Part shown: positions 47,178 through 56,284 of the stretch, piece after piece
How the letters are laid out: every line of letters begins with the position of its first letter
How positions within the stretch are numbered: the stretch's first letter is position 1
NCBI GenBank assembly: GCA_038141705.1
Contig: JAYQIQ010000004.1
Location: forward strand, 124,001 to 188,000
DNA: 64,000 nt
DNA from: Eutrophomonas brisbanensis
GTDB taxonomy: Bacteria > Pseudomonadota > Gammaproteobacteria > Burkholderiales > Eutrophovitaceae
Direction: 5' to 3'
Notes under the pieces: model-generated
The model's input: only the letters and a program-made list of their open reading frames with translations
Database searches by the model: none
Told to the model about the DNA's origin: nothing
Program-made: the position numbers and the translations under genes

Positions 47178-48941
47178 ATGACACGTTGGACAAGCGTAGC
47201 TGCCGTTAAGGCAATTTCCGCTGTCGCCTTTGTCGGATTCGCTTCTCAAGCTATCTCAGCAGATGTTAGCTGGGATCGTTTGTTAAACGCGCACAAAGAC
47301 GATAACAACTGGATGATGTATCACAAAGACTTCACAGGTCATCACCACAGTGGTCTTAACCAAATCAACAAGGGCAATGTAAAGAACCTAAAACTTGCAT
47401 GGCAGCACACACCTGCTTCTAGCAAGCGAGGTATCCAGTCATTCCCATTAGCTGTTGATGGGGTTGTTTACTACACAAGTTCTTCAGGAGCGATTCACGC
47501 TGTTGACGGAACAAACGGTTCGCTCATCTGGAGCCACACGGCTAAGATCGACGTTGAGCGTGCTGAAGGAACGTTCTACAACCCATACAACCGTGGTCTT
47601 GCAATTGGTCATGGCAACGTTTACATGGGAACAACTGACGGTCGCTTAATCGCACTTGATGCGAAGAGCGGTAAGGTTGTATTTGACAACGAAATTATGT
47701 CAGTAGCCAAAGGTAACAAGGGCTTCACCGGCGCTCCAATGATCGTGAAAGACATGGTTGTTTTAGGTGCAAACGGTGGTGAGCTTTCAGGCTGCTGCGG
47801 ACCAATCTACGCAGTTGATGCAAAGAAAGGTACCGTTCGTTGGCAATTTGACACCATTGGTGGCGATCAGCGATCACGTGATTCTTGGGGCAATGACTCC
47901 TGGAAAATCGGTGGTGGCGGCGGTTGGATGACTGGGCACTATGACGCAAAGCAAAACACCCTATGGTGGGGTACTGCAAACCCAGCTCCTGACTACGACT
48001 ACATTGGTGAAGACTGGATGAACAACGGTCCACGTCCTGGCCTTAACCTCTACAGCTCTTCTGTAGTGGTTCTTGATGCAGATTCTGGTGAGCTTTCAGC
48101 TTACTTCCAGGAAATGCCTCATGATGCATGGGACTTTGACTCAGCCGTTGGTGAGTTCTTAATGGTCGAAGGCGGCGGCAAGCGAAACATGGTTCACCCA
48201 AACAAGGGCGGTATCATTTTCGTTTACGATGCTGACTCTGTTGGCGGCGGTAACGAGCTAGCTGTAAACAACGCCTACATGATTGGCGAGACTTACAACT
48301 ACATCAAAGGTGTAACAAAAGACGGTCGATTAGTTGGACGACGTGAGCTTCCAGAAGGCAAGCACATGGACGTATGTCCTGCAATTGACGGTTCGATTTC
48401 TTGGAACACCGGCGCATACAATCCAAAGTCTGGCACACACTTCATGGTCACTCAGGAATTCTGTTTCGACATCGAAGTTGTTAACCCAGAGCGTCCAGAT
48501 GATTTCTCTGGACAAGCTTACTTCGGCGCTTCATGGACCTCAAAAGGACCTAAGCAGAAAGTTGACGGAACTCCAGTTGACGCTGCATACGGTACGCTTC
48601 AGGCTCGTGAGCCACTCTCAGGCAAGCTTAAGTGGAGAGTTGAGTACAAGTACCCAGTACTTGCTTCACTACTCTCAACTGGCGGCGGACTTGTGTTCGT
48701 TCCAGGCGCTGACGGCATGTTTGATGCACGTGACGCTGACACCGGTAAGCTTCTATGGCAAAACAACAACGGCCTAGGTCACCACGGTGGTGTTATCACC
48801 TACATGGCTGGTGGCAAGCAGTACGTTGCTGTTGTTACAGGTTGGGGTTCACACGTTTCTGGTAACTTCCCAGGATTGTTTGGTCACCCATTTACCTCTA
48901 TGCCAACCGACGCTGGTAACTTGATGGTGTTCTCACTCTAA
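47178..48941 (+). CDS. PQQ-dependent alcohol dehydrogenase (XoxF/ExaA-like)
   Basis: 587 residues: a signal peptide (to ISADVS), then an eight-bladed propeller with repeated WxxDxxTG-like strands. The active-site W-D-F-D has catalytic D319 and D321; an Asp at +2 is the mark of lanthanide-using enzymes, while Ca enzymes have Ala. E202 and N268 (TANPAPDYD) match metal ligands. The usual vicinal Cys pair before NRGLA is absent (FYNPYNRGLA); instead C206-C207 lies just after E202 in GELSGCCGP. Codons are strongly biased to one choice, as in abundant proteins, unlike the neighbours. The frame is intact. A cytochrome c gene follows. Confidence 0.9.
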   Translation: MTRWTSVAAVKAISAVAFVGFASQAISADVSWDRLLNAHKDDNNWMMYHKDFTGHHHSGLNQINKGNVKNLKLAWQHTPASSKRGIQSFPLAVDGVVYYTSSSGAIHAVDGTNGSLIWSHTAKIDVERAEGTFYNPYNRGLAIGHGNVYMGTTDGRLIALDAKSGKVVFDNEIMSVAKGNKGFTGAPMIVKDMVVLGANGGELSGCCGPIYAVDAKKGTVRWQFDTIGGDQRSRDSWGNDSWKIGGGGGWMTGHYDAKQNTLWWGTANPAPDYDYIGEDWMNNGPRPGLNLYSSSVVVLDADSGELSAYFQEMPHDAWDFDSAVGEFLMVEGGGKRNMVHPNKGGIIFVYDADSVGGGNELAVNNAYMIGETYNYIKGVTKDGRLVGRRELPEGKHMDVCPAIDGSISWNTGAYNPKSGTHFMVTQEFCFDIEVVNPERPDDFSGQAYFGASWTSKGPKQKVDGTPVDAAYGTLQAREPLSGKLKWRVEYKYPVLASLLSTGGGLVFVPGADGMFDARDADTGKLLWQNNNGLGHHGGVITYMAGGKQYVAVVTGWGSHVSGNFPGLFGHPFTSMPTDAGNLMVFSL

Positions 48942-48982
48942 TTAGTGAAGCATTAACCATCGGTTAGTTGGTTAGTAAGTTA

Positions 48983-49013
48983 ATTGGGCGGGATTTTCCC
49001 GCCCAATTTTTTT
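48983..49013 (+). terminator. Rho-independent terminator after the PQQ dehydrogenase gene
   Basis: Stem ATTGGGCGGG (48983-48992) pairs with CCCGCCCAAT (48998-49007), five-base loop, then seven T to 49013. It separates the highly expressed dehydrogenase from the cytochrome gene and may act in part, so that cytochrome is made at a lower level. Confidence 0.92.
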
Positions 49014-49095
49014 GTCTTCACTTATAATTAAAAAACTTTGACAGCACGAATAACTCAGAAGAAGTTACAAGCACCAGAAAGGGCAGGAGAATCAG

Positions 49096-49482
49096 ATGTA
49101 TTTGTTTAGTTCACCAGCGAAGTTTACTCTTGGCTTTACTACCACCATGTTTATCGCTTGCCTGGGCTTGTCCATCGCACATGCCGAAGAAGATGTAACA
49201 GAGATCGCAGCAGCGGAAATCAATGCCAAGTATCAGTCACACAAAGAGAATTTTTCTGTGAAGCGATTATTCGCTTCCAGGTGCAGTTGGTGCCATCAGG
49301 GGTATGGACTCAAAGAGGCGGATGGACCAAGACTTTCGGGAATTGAAAAAACTAAGGAGCAAGTCGTCGAACAAATTATGTACGGTAAAAGCCCAATGCC
49401 TGGCTTTAGAAAGCAATTAAAAGAATGGCAGATAGAGGCACTTGCGGATTACATTAAAGCCCTACCGGATGTAGAGCTTTAA
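49096..49482 (+). CDS. Class I cytochrome c (likely electron acceptor)
   Basis: 128 residues: signal peptide (to AHAEE), haem-binding C63-S-W-C66-H67, an axial-methionine candidate in SPMPGF, and the C-terminal helix EWQIEALADYIKALP of c-type cytochromes. It lies downstream of the PQQ dehydrogenase, so it is the natural acceptor of its electrons (XoxG-like role), with a terminator between them. Maturation needs the Ccm proteins encoded at 19.9-27 kb. Confidence 0.9.
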   Translation: MYLFSSPAKFTLGFTTTMFIACLGLSIAHAEEDVTEIAAAEINAKYQSHKENFSVKRLFASRCSWCHQGYGLKEADGPRLSGIEKTKEQVVEQIMYGKSPMPGFRKQLKEWQIEALADYIKALPDVEL

Positions 49483-49501
49483 ACGATAAATACGTTAGTT
49501 G

Positions 49502-49526
49502 AAAACGGCCCGAGTGGCCGTTTTTT
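49502..49526 (+). terminator. Rho-independent terminator after the cytochrome c gene
   Basis: AAAACGGCC (49502-49510) pairs with GGCCGTTTT (49516-49524) around loop CGAGT, followed by T residues. It also covers the convergent gene end at 49525. Confidence 0.9.
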
Positions 49527-49899
49527 ATTTCCGACTTAATCGATATTTAATATCATCTCCGCCGTAGACGGCCTCGCCTTTAAGCCTTCCATCACCGATC
49601 AAAAACGCAAAACTCGAAAACTCATCCCCTACCTTACCCGTTGCGCTGAAATTGATCCGATTGCCGATTAATTTCAAGTACTCAAGCGGCATTTCGCTGT
49701 CACCAAATTTATCCAAATTTGTAAGACGCAAAGAACCTTGACCATCAGACCGGATGCTCAACCGAGCGGCGCCACTAGAGCCGCCGAGATACCAAGAGCC
49801 TTCCCAATCCCCGACGTACTTCGCAGGAACGTCAATTGCAAATGCATGAAATGCCAACAACAAACATACACTCATCAAAAATTTTTTAAAAAGTTTCAC
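49525..49899 (-). CDS. Exported beta-rich protein of unknown function
   Basis: 124 residues with a signal peptide (FLMSVCLLLAFHAFAIDV). The mature part begins PAKYVGDWEGSWYLGG and has alternating strands with many Gly, resembling small lipocalin-like or heme-free barrel proteins, but no family is claimed. Convergent with the cytochrome c gene. Confidence 0.75.
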   Translation of the reverse strand: MKLFKKFLMSVCLLLAFHAFAIDVPAKYVGDWEGSWYLGGSSGAARLSIRSDGQGSLRLTNLDKFGDSEMPLEYLKLIGNRINFSATGKVGDEFSSFAFLIGDGRLKGEAVYGGDDIKYRLSRK

Positions 49900-50020
49900 C
49901 GCCTCAAACCCCGACCGTTTACAAAAAATATAGAGCTCATGTTAATGCTTTTAAGAAATAAGAACACGATGGCACCTCGAACTCTATAATGGAGCTAATG
50001 AAAAAGTGCCTAGTTTCCTT

Positions 50021-50563
50021 ATGAGCTACTGCAAAAAGTGTGGACAGACAACGCAAGAAAGCATACCCGAGGGGGATCATTTACCTCGTGCGGTATGTAG
50101 CTCTTGTGGCTATATCCACTACGAAAATCCAAAACTCATCGTAGGCTGTATCCCCGAGTGGGAAAACAAAATCCTACTCTGTAAACGGGCGATTGAGCCT
50201 CGCTTTGGTTTATGGACACTCCCGGCGGGGTTCATGGAAAACTGCGAGACCACAGCTGCAGGCGCGGCGCGTGAAACGCTTGAGGAGGCAAATGCGCATG
50301 TTCGCGACTTGGAAGCATTTACGCTTTATGACATCCCACATATCAGCCAGGTCTACTTAATGTTTCGCGCAAAGTTAACCAAACCCGAATATTCCGTTAG
50401 CCCTGAGAGTTCAGAGGTTCAACTATTCGATGAGAACAATATTCCGTGGGATGAGATCGCGTTCGCAGCGATCAAAAAAACATTACGCCAGTACTTTGAG
50501 GATCGCACAAAAGGTAAGTTTAGTTTTCACGTGGGAACCATCGAGGCTCCCGCGCGAAAATAA
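50021..50563 (+). CDS. Nudix hydrolase with N-terminal zinc ribbon
   Basis: 180 residues from ATG 50021; a GTG at 50006 with GGAG upstream would add five residues and is possible. The four cysteines of a zinc ribbon (CKKCG, CSSCG) are at the start. The Nudix box is GFMENCETTAAGAARETLEE. The family hydrolyses nucleoside diphosphates linked to another group, such as ADP-ribose or NADH; the zinc ribbon form resembles NudC-like or COG1051 proteins. Confidence 0.9.
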   Translation: MSYCKKCGQTTQESIPEGDHLPRAVCSSCGYIHYENPKLIVGCIPEWENKILLCKRAIEPRFGLWTLPAGFMENCETTAAGAARETLEEANAHVRDLEAFTLYDIPHISQVYLMFRAKLTKPEYSVSPESSEVQLFDENNIPWDEIAFAAIKKTLRQYFEDRTKGKFSFHVGTIEAPARK

Positions 50564-50577
50564 CAATCAAAACGAAC

Positions 50578-51779
50578 TTACCAACCCGCTTCTTTCTCTG
50601 GCGAACTAGATACCTTATGGATTGCCAGGTCGGCCCCAATAAACTCGTCCTCTTCGCTCATACGAATACCCACCATGCTCTTTAAGACACCATATACAAT
50701 CGCCCCGCCTACGAGCGCCACGATAATTCCAGCGATCGTTCCAACCAACTGCGACATGAAGGAGACTCCACCTACACCTCCGAGCGACTCAAGACCGAAA
50801 ATTCCAGCTGCAATCCCACCCCAAGCACCACACAAACCATGCAGAGGCCATACACCCAAGACGTCGTCGATTTTCCAGCGATTCTGCGTGACAGTGAACA
50901 TGTAGACAAAAAGACCACCAGCGATCGCCCCAGTGACTAAAGCCCCAAGCGGATGCATGATGTCTGATCCCGCGCAGACCGCAACCAAACCAGCAAGAGG
51001 GCCGTTGTGAACGAATCCAGGATCGTTACGGCCCACAACTAAAGCGGCTAAGGTACCACCAATCATCGCCATTAAGGAATTCAGAGCAACAAGCCCGCTA
51101 ATAGCTTCGATCGTTTGCGCCGACATCACGTTAAAACCAAACCAGCCAACTGTCAGCATCCAAGCACCGAGCGCTAGAAACGGAATACTGGATGGCGGAT
51201 GCGAAGCGATTCCCCTTCCTTTCGGTAACGCCCTTTACGAGCGCCAAGCAACATTACTGCCGATAAAGCAATCCAGCCGCCAACCCCATGAACAACAACC
51301 GATCCTGCAAAGTCTCGCATCGGCGAACCGAAAATTGCCTCAAGCCATTCCTGAAAACCAAAGTTTCCGTTCCAGATCATTCCCTCGAAAAATGGGTAAA
51401 GAACGCCCACAATAATGGCGCTCGCAAATAGCTGGGGATAAAATTTGGCGCGCTCTGCTATACCACCCGAGATAATTGCCGGAATCGCTGCAGCGAACGT
51501 TAACAAGAAGAAAAACTTAACGAGACCGTACCCACCGTTCTCGGCAAGCACATTCGCACCCACCATAAATCCCGTTCCGTAAGCAACAATGTATCCAACA
51601 AAGAAATATGCAATAGTTGAAATAGAAAAATCACAAAGGATTTTAACGAGGGCGTTCACCTGGTTCTTCTTACGAACCGTTCCCACTTCAAGGAAGGCGA
51701 AACCTCCGTGCATCGCGAGCACCATGATCGCGCCGAGTAAAATAAATAGAACGTCAGACGACGAATTTACCGCATCCAT
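50578..51779 (-). CDS. amtB: Ammonium transporter, frame broken
   Basis: About 399 residues after repair, with about 11 membrane helices. Amt marks include GGFAFLEVGTVRKKNQVN, VVVHGVGGWIALSAVMLLG (twin-His region part 1), SDIMHPLGALVTGAIAGG and WPLHGLCGAWGGIAAGIFG (His part 2). The frame breaks after GESLR; adding one base near 51203 gives HPPSSIPFLALGAWMLTVGW. The C-terminal tail is cytoplasmic and could meet PII. An AAGGGG site precedes the ATG. Upstream lies a sigma54 promoter and NtrC-like site. Confidence 0.92.
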
Positions 51780-51855
51780 AAGATCCCCTTTAATTTTCTG
51801 TCACGTGCGTGACTGATTTTTCGTAAATAATAATTGATTATTACTTTATATATAA

Positions 51856-51869
51856 GCAAAAATCGTTCC
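51856..51869 (-). promoter_or_regulatory. Sigma54-type promoter of amtB
   Basis: On the minus strand GG (51868-51869) and GC (51856-51857) are exactly ten bases apart, in AGGAAC-GATTT-TTGCT, which matches TGGCAC-N5-TTGCW at the invariant -24 and -12 pairs and at most other bases. Transcription would start near 51845, with a leader of about 65 bases. Confidence 0.7.
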
Positions 51870-51921
51870 TAATAAATGCTATTGATTTTATTGGTATTTT
51901 TTTTATTATTTTAAATTTATT

Positions 51922-51938
51922 AGCACCAACTCGGTGCA
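51922..51938 (-). promoter_or_regulatory. NtrC-type binding site upstream of amtB
   Basis: A 17-base near-palindrome AGCACC-AACTC-GGTGCA fits the NtrC consensus TGCACC-N5-GGTGCA at all but the first base. It lies about 85 bases before the predicted start of transcription of amtB, a workable enhancer position. Further GCAC bits nearby (TGCAC at 51934-51938 region and GCAC at 51953-51956) may form a weaker second site. Confidence 0.65.
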
Positions 51939-51985
51939 CTGCCAATAAAAATGCACTTTAATAGAGCGAAATAATGGAGAAGAAT

Positions 51986-52420
51986 ATGAAACCCACGCTC
52001 GTAGAGGGTTTAAAACACACCCACCAATTTACTGTTTCGGAAAATAAGACCGTTCCCAATCTTTATCCCGAGTCAGACCTATTCCAAGATATGCCAAACG
52101 TCTTTGCGACGGGATTCATGGTCGGGCTTTTGGAATGGGGGTGCATTGAATTGATTAGGAACCACCTTGACTGGCCTCACGAGCAAACTCTCGGTATCCA
52201 CGTTAATTTTTCACACTTATCCCCGACGCTCCCAGGCATGACAGTCACTGTGGACTCCGAGCTTACAAAAATAGAGGGCAGAAAATTGACATTTAAAGTT
52301 CGCGCCCATGATGGCATTGATACCATTTCAGAGGGGATCCATGAACGCGCGATCATCTCGCGCGAAAAATTCTTAGAAAAACTCGAGCAAAAAAACAGAA
52401 AATTACCTAACGCTACTTAG
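51986..52420 (+). CDS. Thioesterase of the hotdog fold (fluoroacetyl-CoA thioesterase-like)
   Basis: 144 residues from the second ATG, which has GGAG six bases before. The hotdog layout shows MPNVFATGFMVGLLEWGCIE and LGIHVNFSHLSPTLPGMTVT, as in FlK-like thioesterases, which hydrolyse acyl-CoA thioesters. The last eight bases overlap the end of the convergent VWA gene. No clear substrate. Confidence 0.82.
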   Translation: MKPTLVEGLKHTHQFTVSENKTVPNLYPESDLFQDMPNVFATGFMVGLLEWGCIELIRNHLDWPHEQTLGIHVNFSHLSPTLPGMTVTVDSELTKIEGRKLTFKVRAHDGIDTISEGIHERAIISREKFLEKLEQKNRKLPNAT

Positions 52421-53591
52421 CTAGCTCCTTCATCGCTTTTTCCAGACCATCGATCGTGAGGGTATACATACGATCCCCCATTAAATCCTTGGTCATACGT
52501 ATTGACTCGTGGTAGCGCCAACGATCCATTGGGGTCGGATTAATCCAAGCGGATTTTTCATATGTTTTTAATAGTCGATCTATCCATACAGACCCTGCCT
52601 CCTCGTTGAAGTGCTCCACACTTCCTCCGGGGTAGGCGATCTCATAGGGACTCATCGTTGCATCCCCAACAAATATAAGCTTGTAATCCGGACCATATTT
52701 ATTGATGACTTGCATGGTCGGGATTCGCTCACTATTCCGGCGATAGTTATCTTTCCAAACGGACTCATACACAAAATTATGAAAGTAGAAATATTCTAAG
52801 TGCTTGAATTCTGACCTGGCAGCTGAAAACAACTCCTCACAAACGCGCACATAGTCATCCATAGAGCCGCCCACATCTAAAAAGAGCAATACCTTCACGG
52901 CATTATGCTTCTCAGGAACCATCTTGATATCGAGATATCCCGCGTTTCGTGCAGTCGATCGTATCGTGTCGTCTAGATCTAATTCATCTGCTGCCCCTTC
53001 TATCGCAAACCGACGCAATCGCTTCAATGCAACTTTAATATTTCGTGTACCGATCTCGATACTGTCATCGAGATTACGAAATTCGCGTTTGTCCCAAACT
53101 TTGACGGCACGCCGATTACGCGAACCGTCCTGACCAATCCGCACTCCTTCTGGGTTATATCCATAAGCACCAAATGGGCTTCGACCAGCCGTACCAATCC
53201 ACTTGGAACCCCCTTGATGTCGTTTTTTTTGCTCTTCTAATCTCTTCTTGAGTGTCTCCATTAGCTTTTCCCAACCACCAAGGGAATCCACTAATTTTTT
53301 CTCTTCATCACTCAATTGAAGTTCCAATTGCTTGCGAAGCCATTCCTCAGGAATGCGGTCAAGGAAATCTGCAGGGATTGACTCTAGTCCATTGAAATAA
53401 TCAGCAAAAACTTTATCGAATCGGTCGTAATGGGATTCATCCTTCACGAGTGATGCCCTAGATAGGAAGTAAAAGTTATCTACCGTCTCGCTCGCTACCC
53501 TTTTATCAAGGGCCTCAACTAAAGTTAAGTACTCCTTAATCGAAACTGGAATACCTCCCTCTTTTAATCGATAGAAGAAGTCAATCAACAT
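52413..53591 (-). CDS. VWA-domain protein, CoxE-like
   Basis: 392 residues. The N-terminal half is helical and charged; the C-terminal half is a von Willebrand A domain with the metal site LLFLDVGGSMDDYV, where the first serine of DxSxS is replaced by glycine. FVGDATMSPYEI holds the third metal position. It lies 9 bases after a MoxR ATPase, the standard MoxR-VWA pair that helps in insertion of metals or cofactors or complex assembly. The client here is not known. Confidence 0.85.
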   Translation of the reverse strand: MLIDFFYRLKEGGIPVSIKEYLTLVEALDKRVASETVDNFYFLSRASLVKDESHYDRFDKVFADYFNGLESIPADFLDRIPEEWLRKQLELQLSDEEKKLVDSLGGWEKLMETLKKRLEEQKKRHQGGSKWIGTAGRSPFGAYGYNPEGVRIGQDGSRNRRAVKVWDKREFRNLDDSIEIGTRNIKVALKRLRRFAIEGAADELDLDDTIRSTARNAGYLDIKMVPEKHNAVKVLLFLDVGGSMDDYVRVCEELFSAARSEFKHLEYFYFHNFVYESVWKDNYRRNSERIPTMQVINKYGPDYKLIFVGDATMSPYEIAYPGGSVEHFNEEAGSVWIDRLLKTYEKSAWINPTPMDRWRYHESIRMTKDLMGDRMYTLTIDGLEKAMKELAK

Positions 53592-53600
53592 TTAACTAAC

Positions 53601-54449
53601 CTAGCTCGCACGCTTTGATAAAAATACGAGGCGCTCAAAAAGGTGTACGTCTTGCTCATTTTTTAGGAGCGCACCCGCAAGCGGCGGGATGGTTTTGCGG
53701 TTATCACTAGACTGCAACGCCTCAACCGGAATATCCTCTGACAACAAAAGTTTCAACCAATCAAGCAATTCAGAAGTTGATGGCTTTTTCTTTAATCCTG
53801 GTATTTCTCGAATATCAAAAAATACCTCCAGCGCCTGCTGTAACAACGCTTTTTTAACACCCGGAAAATGCACATCAACGATTTTTTTCATAGTTTCCCT
53901 ATCTGGAAAACGGATGTAATGAAAAAAGCATCGACGCAAGAACGCATCTGGGAGATCTTTTTCATTGTTACTCGTGATGATAATAACGGGGCGCTTTTTA
54001 GCCTTTACGAGCTGCTTCGTTTCATACACATAAAATTCCATACGATCCAGCTCACGCAGCAAATCATTTGGAAATTCGATATCAGCTTTGTCAATCTCAT
54101 CAATCAAAACTACCGCAGACTCATCTGAATCGAACGCCTCCCATAAAGGCCCTCGAACGATGTAATTCCCAATATCTTTGACTTTCTCATCACCGAGCTG
54201 AGAGTCCCGTAGCCTTGAGACCGCGTCGTACTCATAAAGACCTTGCTGTGCCTTTGAAGTCGACTTGATGTGCCACTGTACTAGTGGTCGCTCGAGCGCA
54301 TCAGCAACTTCTAGCGCCAGCATGGTTTTACCCGTACCAGGCTCCCCCTTGATCAAAAGCGGCCTCTCGAGGGAGACGGCTGCGTTAACCGCCATCATGA
54401 GATCTTCTCCTGCTACATAATTACTCGTTCCCGTAAATCTATCTGACAT
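53601..54449 (-). CDS. MoxR-family AAA+ ATPase
   Basis: 282 residues. Walker A IKGEPGTGKTMLALEVA, Walker B AVVLIDEIDKADIEFP, sensor 1 VIITSNNEKDLPDAFLRRC and arginine finger region. MoxR ATPases work with VWA partners as chaperones for enzyme maturation; the name comes from methanol dehydrogenase systems, so a link with the PQQ enzyme five kilobases away is possible but not shown. Divergent from hyi. Confidence 0.9.
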   Translation of the reverse strand: MSDRFTGTSNYVAGEDLMMAVNAAVSLERPLLIKGEPGTGKTMLALEVADALERPLVQWHIKSTSKAQQGLYEYDAVSRLRDSQLGDEKVKDIGNYIVRGPLWEAFDSDESAVVLIDEIDKADIEFPNDLLRELDRMEFYVYETKQLVKAKKRPVIIITSNNEKDLPDAFLRRCFFHYIRFPDRETMKKIVDVHFPGVKKALLQQALEVFFDIREIPGLKKKPSTSELLDWLKLLLSEDIPVEALQSSDNRKTIPPLAGALLKNEQDVHLFERLVFLSKRAS

Positions 54450-54561
54450 CTTGAATTTCCACGTGTTTAATATTCAACCTACAAGGTTAGCAAAATCTGG
54501 CTGTCACCGAACCAATCTCGAAAAACCACTTAAAATCCAGCATCACTGGGAGAAAAATCAA

Positions 54562-55338
54562 ATGCCTAAATTCAATGCAAACCTATCGATGCTTTTTAAT
54601 GAAGTCGATTTTCTTGATCGATTTTCAAGGGCAAAACGCTCTGGATTTAGAGGGGTGGAATTTCTTTTTCCGTATGCTTTTGAGGCGAACGAGATTTTAG
54701 ATAAATTGCAAGAAAATCAACTTGAAATGGTTTTATTTAACCTCCCACCCGGCGACTTTGAAAATGGCGACCGTGGATTGGCCGTAGACCCCAGACGCAA
54801 GGGAGAATTCCAAGATAGCGTCGATCGAGCGATTGAATACGCGAGAGCGCTGAATTGCTCACAGCTACATTGTATGGCTGGCTTAACCCCCGATGAGTTT
54901 GAGGCAAATACGCTCACTGAAAATTACATTTCTAATATCCAATTTGCCGCGGACGTTTGTAAAACTCACAACATCGACATATTAATCGAAGCCATTAATA
55001 CGAGAGACATCCCGGGATACTTCTTGAATTATTCGTCACAGGCTCTCGATGTTCTATCGAAGGTCAATCGACCTAATACATATTTTCAGTATGACATTTA
55101 TCACATGCAAATCATGGAAGGGGATTTAATCCCAACGATTCAAAGAATCCTCCCTATGATTAAGCATATGCAATTAGCGGATACCCCGGGACGGCACGAG
55201 CCAGGAACTGGAGAAATAAACTACGGCAATCTCTTTAATGCAATCGATGAGATGGGGTATGACGGTTGGATTGGTTGTGAATATCGACCAAAAGAAAATA
55301 CGGAGGATGGTCTATCTTGGATAAAACCGTACCTCTGA
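54562..55338 (+). CDS. hyi: Hydroxypyruvate isomerase
   Basis: 258 residues from the ATG preceded by GGGAGA; the upstream open frame has no good start. TIM-barrel fold: MPKFNANLSMLFNEVDFLDR at the start, FLFPYAFEANEIL, VLFNLPPGDFENGDRGLA and the metal-binding glutamate in DILIEAINTRDIPGYFL. It interconverts hydroxypyruvate and tartronate semialdehyde. First gene of the glycolate/glyoxylate operon. Confidence 0.93.
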   Translation: MPKFNANLSMLFNEVDFLDRFSRAKRSGFRGVEFLFPYAFEANEILDKLQENQLEMVLFNLPPGDFENGDRGLAVDPRRKGEFQDSVDRAIEYARALNCSQLHCMAGLTPDEFEANTLTENYISNIQFAADVCKTHNIDILIEAINTRDIPGYFLNYSSQALDVLSKVNRPNTYFQYDIYHMQIMEGDLIPTIQRILPMIKHMQLADTPGRHEPGTGEINYGNLFNAIDEMGYDGWIGCEYRPKENTEDGLSWIKPYL

Positions 55339-55402
55339 AGCAACGTATACTTCTGAAAATTAAAATAGATTCATCAATATCAAATCTACCGAGGTAAAAA
55401 GA

Positions 55403-56284
55403 ATGAAAATTGGTTTTATTGGACTTGGCATCATGGGTAAACCAATGGCGTCTCAAGTCATTAAAGGTGGTTACGAAGTATTTTTATTTTCGAGGACCTC
55501 TGTACCATCAGAGCTGACTGAACTTGGAGGGACCGCCTGCGCCAGCGCAGTGGATGTCGCTACAGCAGCCGATATTGTGATGCTGATGGTGCCGGATACG
55601 CCCGATGTTGAGAAAGTTCTTTTTGGTCAGGACGGCATCGCAAGCTCTCTTTCCCCAGGCAAAACGATCGTTGACATGAGCTCGATCTCCCCTATCGCCA
55701 CCAATGAATTCGCTAAAAAAATTCAAGATCTTGGGTGTGGCTATATTGACGCACCTGTTTCTGGTGGGGAGGTTGGAGCGACCAATGCAACACTGACTAT
55801 TATGGTCGGCGCCACTGAGCAAGATTTTGAAAAAGTAAAACCAATTTTTGAATTGATGGGAAAAAACATTACCCACGTAGGGGATGTCGGCGCAGGACAA
55901 GTCTGTAAAGTCGCAAATCAGGTAATCGTTGCTCTGAACATCGAGGCTGTGAGCGAAGCATTACTCTTAGCCTCTAAAGCTGGAGTAGACCCAGAGCGCG
56001 TCAGGCAAGCACTTATGGGTGGATTTGCGTCTTCGAAAATACTGGAAATTCATGGTGAGCGAATGATCAAGCGAACGTTTAATCCTGGATTTCGTATTGA
56101 GTTACACCAAAAGGATTTAAACCTTGCTCTTTCCACTGCGAAGAGTCTTGGTGTCTCACTTCCGAACACCTCGAACGCTCAAGAGTTATTCAATTCTTGC
56201 AAAGCGCATGGTGATCATGCAAAAGATCATTCGGCGATGGTTACCGCCCTAGAACGTTTAGCCAATCACAGAGTTGATCAATGA
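55403..56284 (+). CDS. garR: Tartronate semialdehyde reductase
   Basis: 293 residues. Rossmann start MKIGFIGLGIMGKPMASQV, the substrate motif DAPVSGGEVGATNATL, and the catalytic lysine region GQVCKVANQVIVALNIEAVSEA. It reduces tartronate semialdehyde to glycerate with NAD(P)H (GarR/GlxR family). A ribosome site GAGG lies before the start. Its stop overlaps the glycerate kinase start (ATGA). Confidence 0.93.
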   Translation: MKIGFIGLGIMGKPMASQVIKGGYEVFLFSRTSVPSELTELGGTACASAVDVATAADIVMLMVPDTPDVEKVLFGQDGIASSLSPGKTIVDMSSISPIATNEFAKKIQDLGCGYIDAPVSGGEVGATNATLTIMVGATEQDFEKVKPIFELMGKNITHVGDVGAGQVCKVANQVIVALNIEAVSEALLLASKAGVDPERVRQALMGGFASSKILEIHGERMIKRTFNPGFRIELHQKDLNLALSTAKSLGVSLPNTSNAQELFNSCKAHGDHAKDHSAMVTALERLANHRVDQ

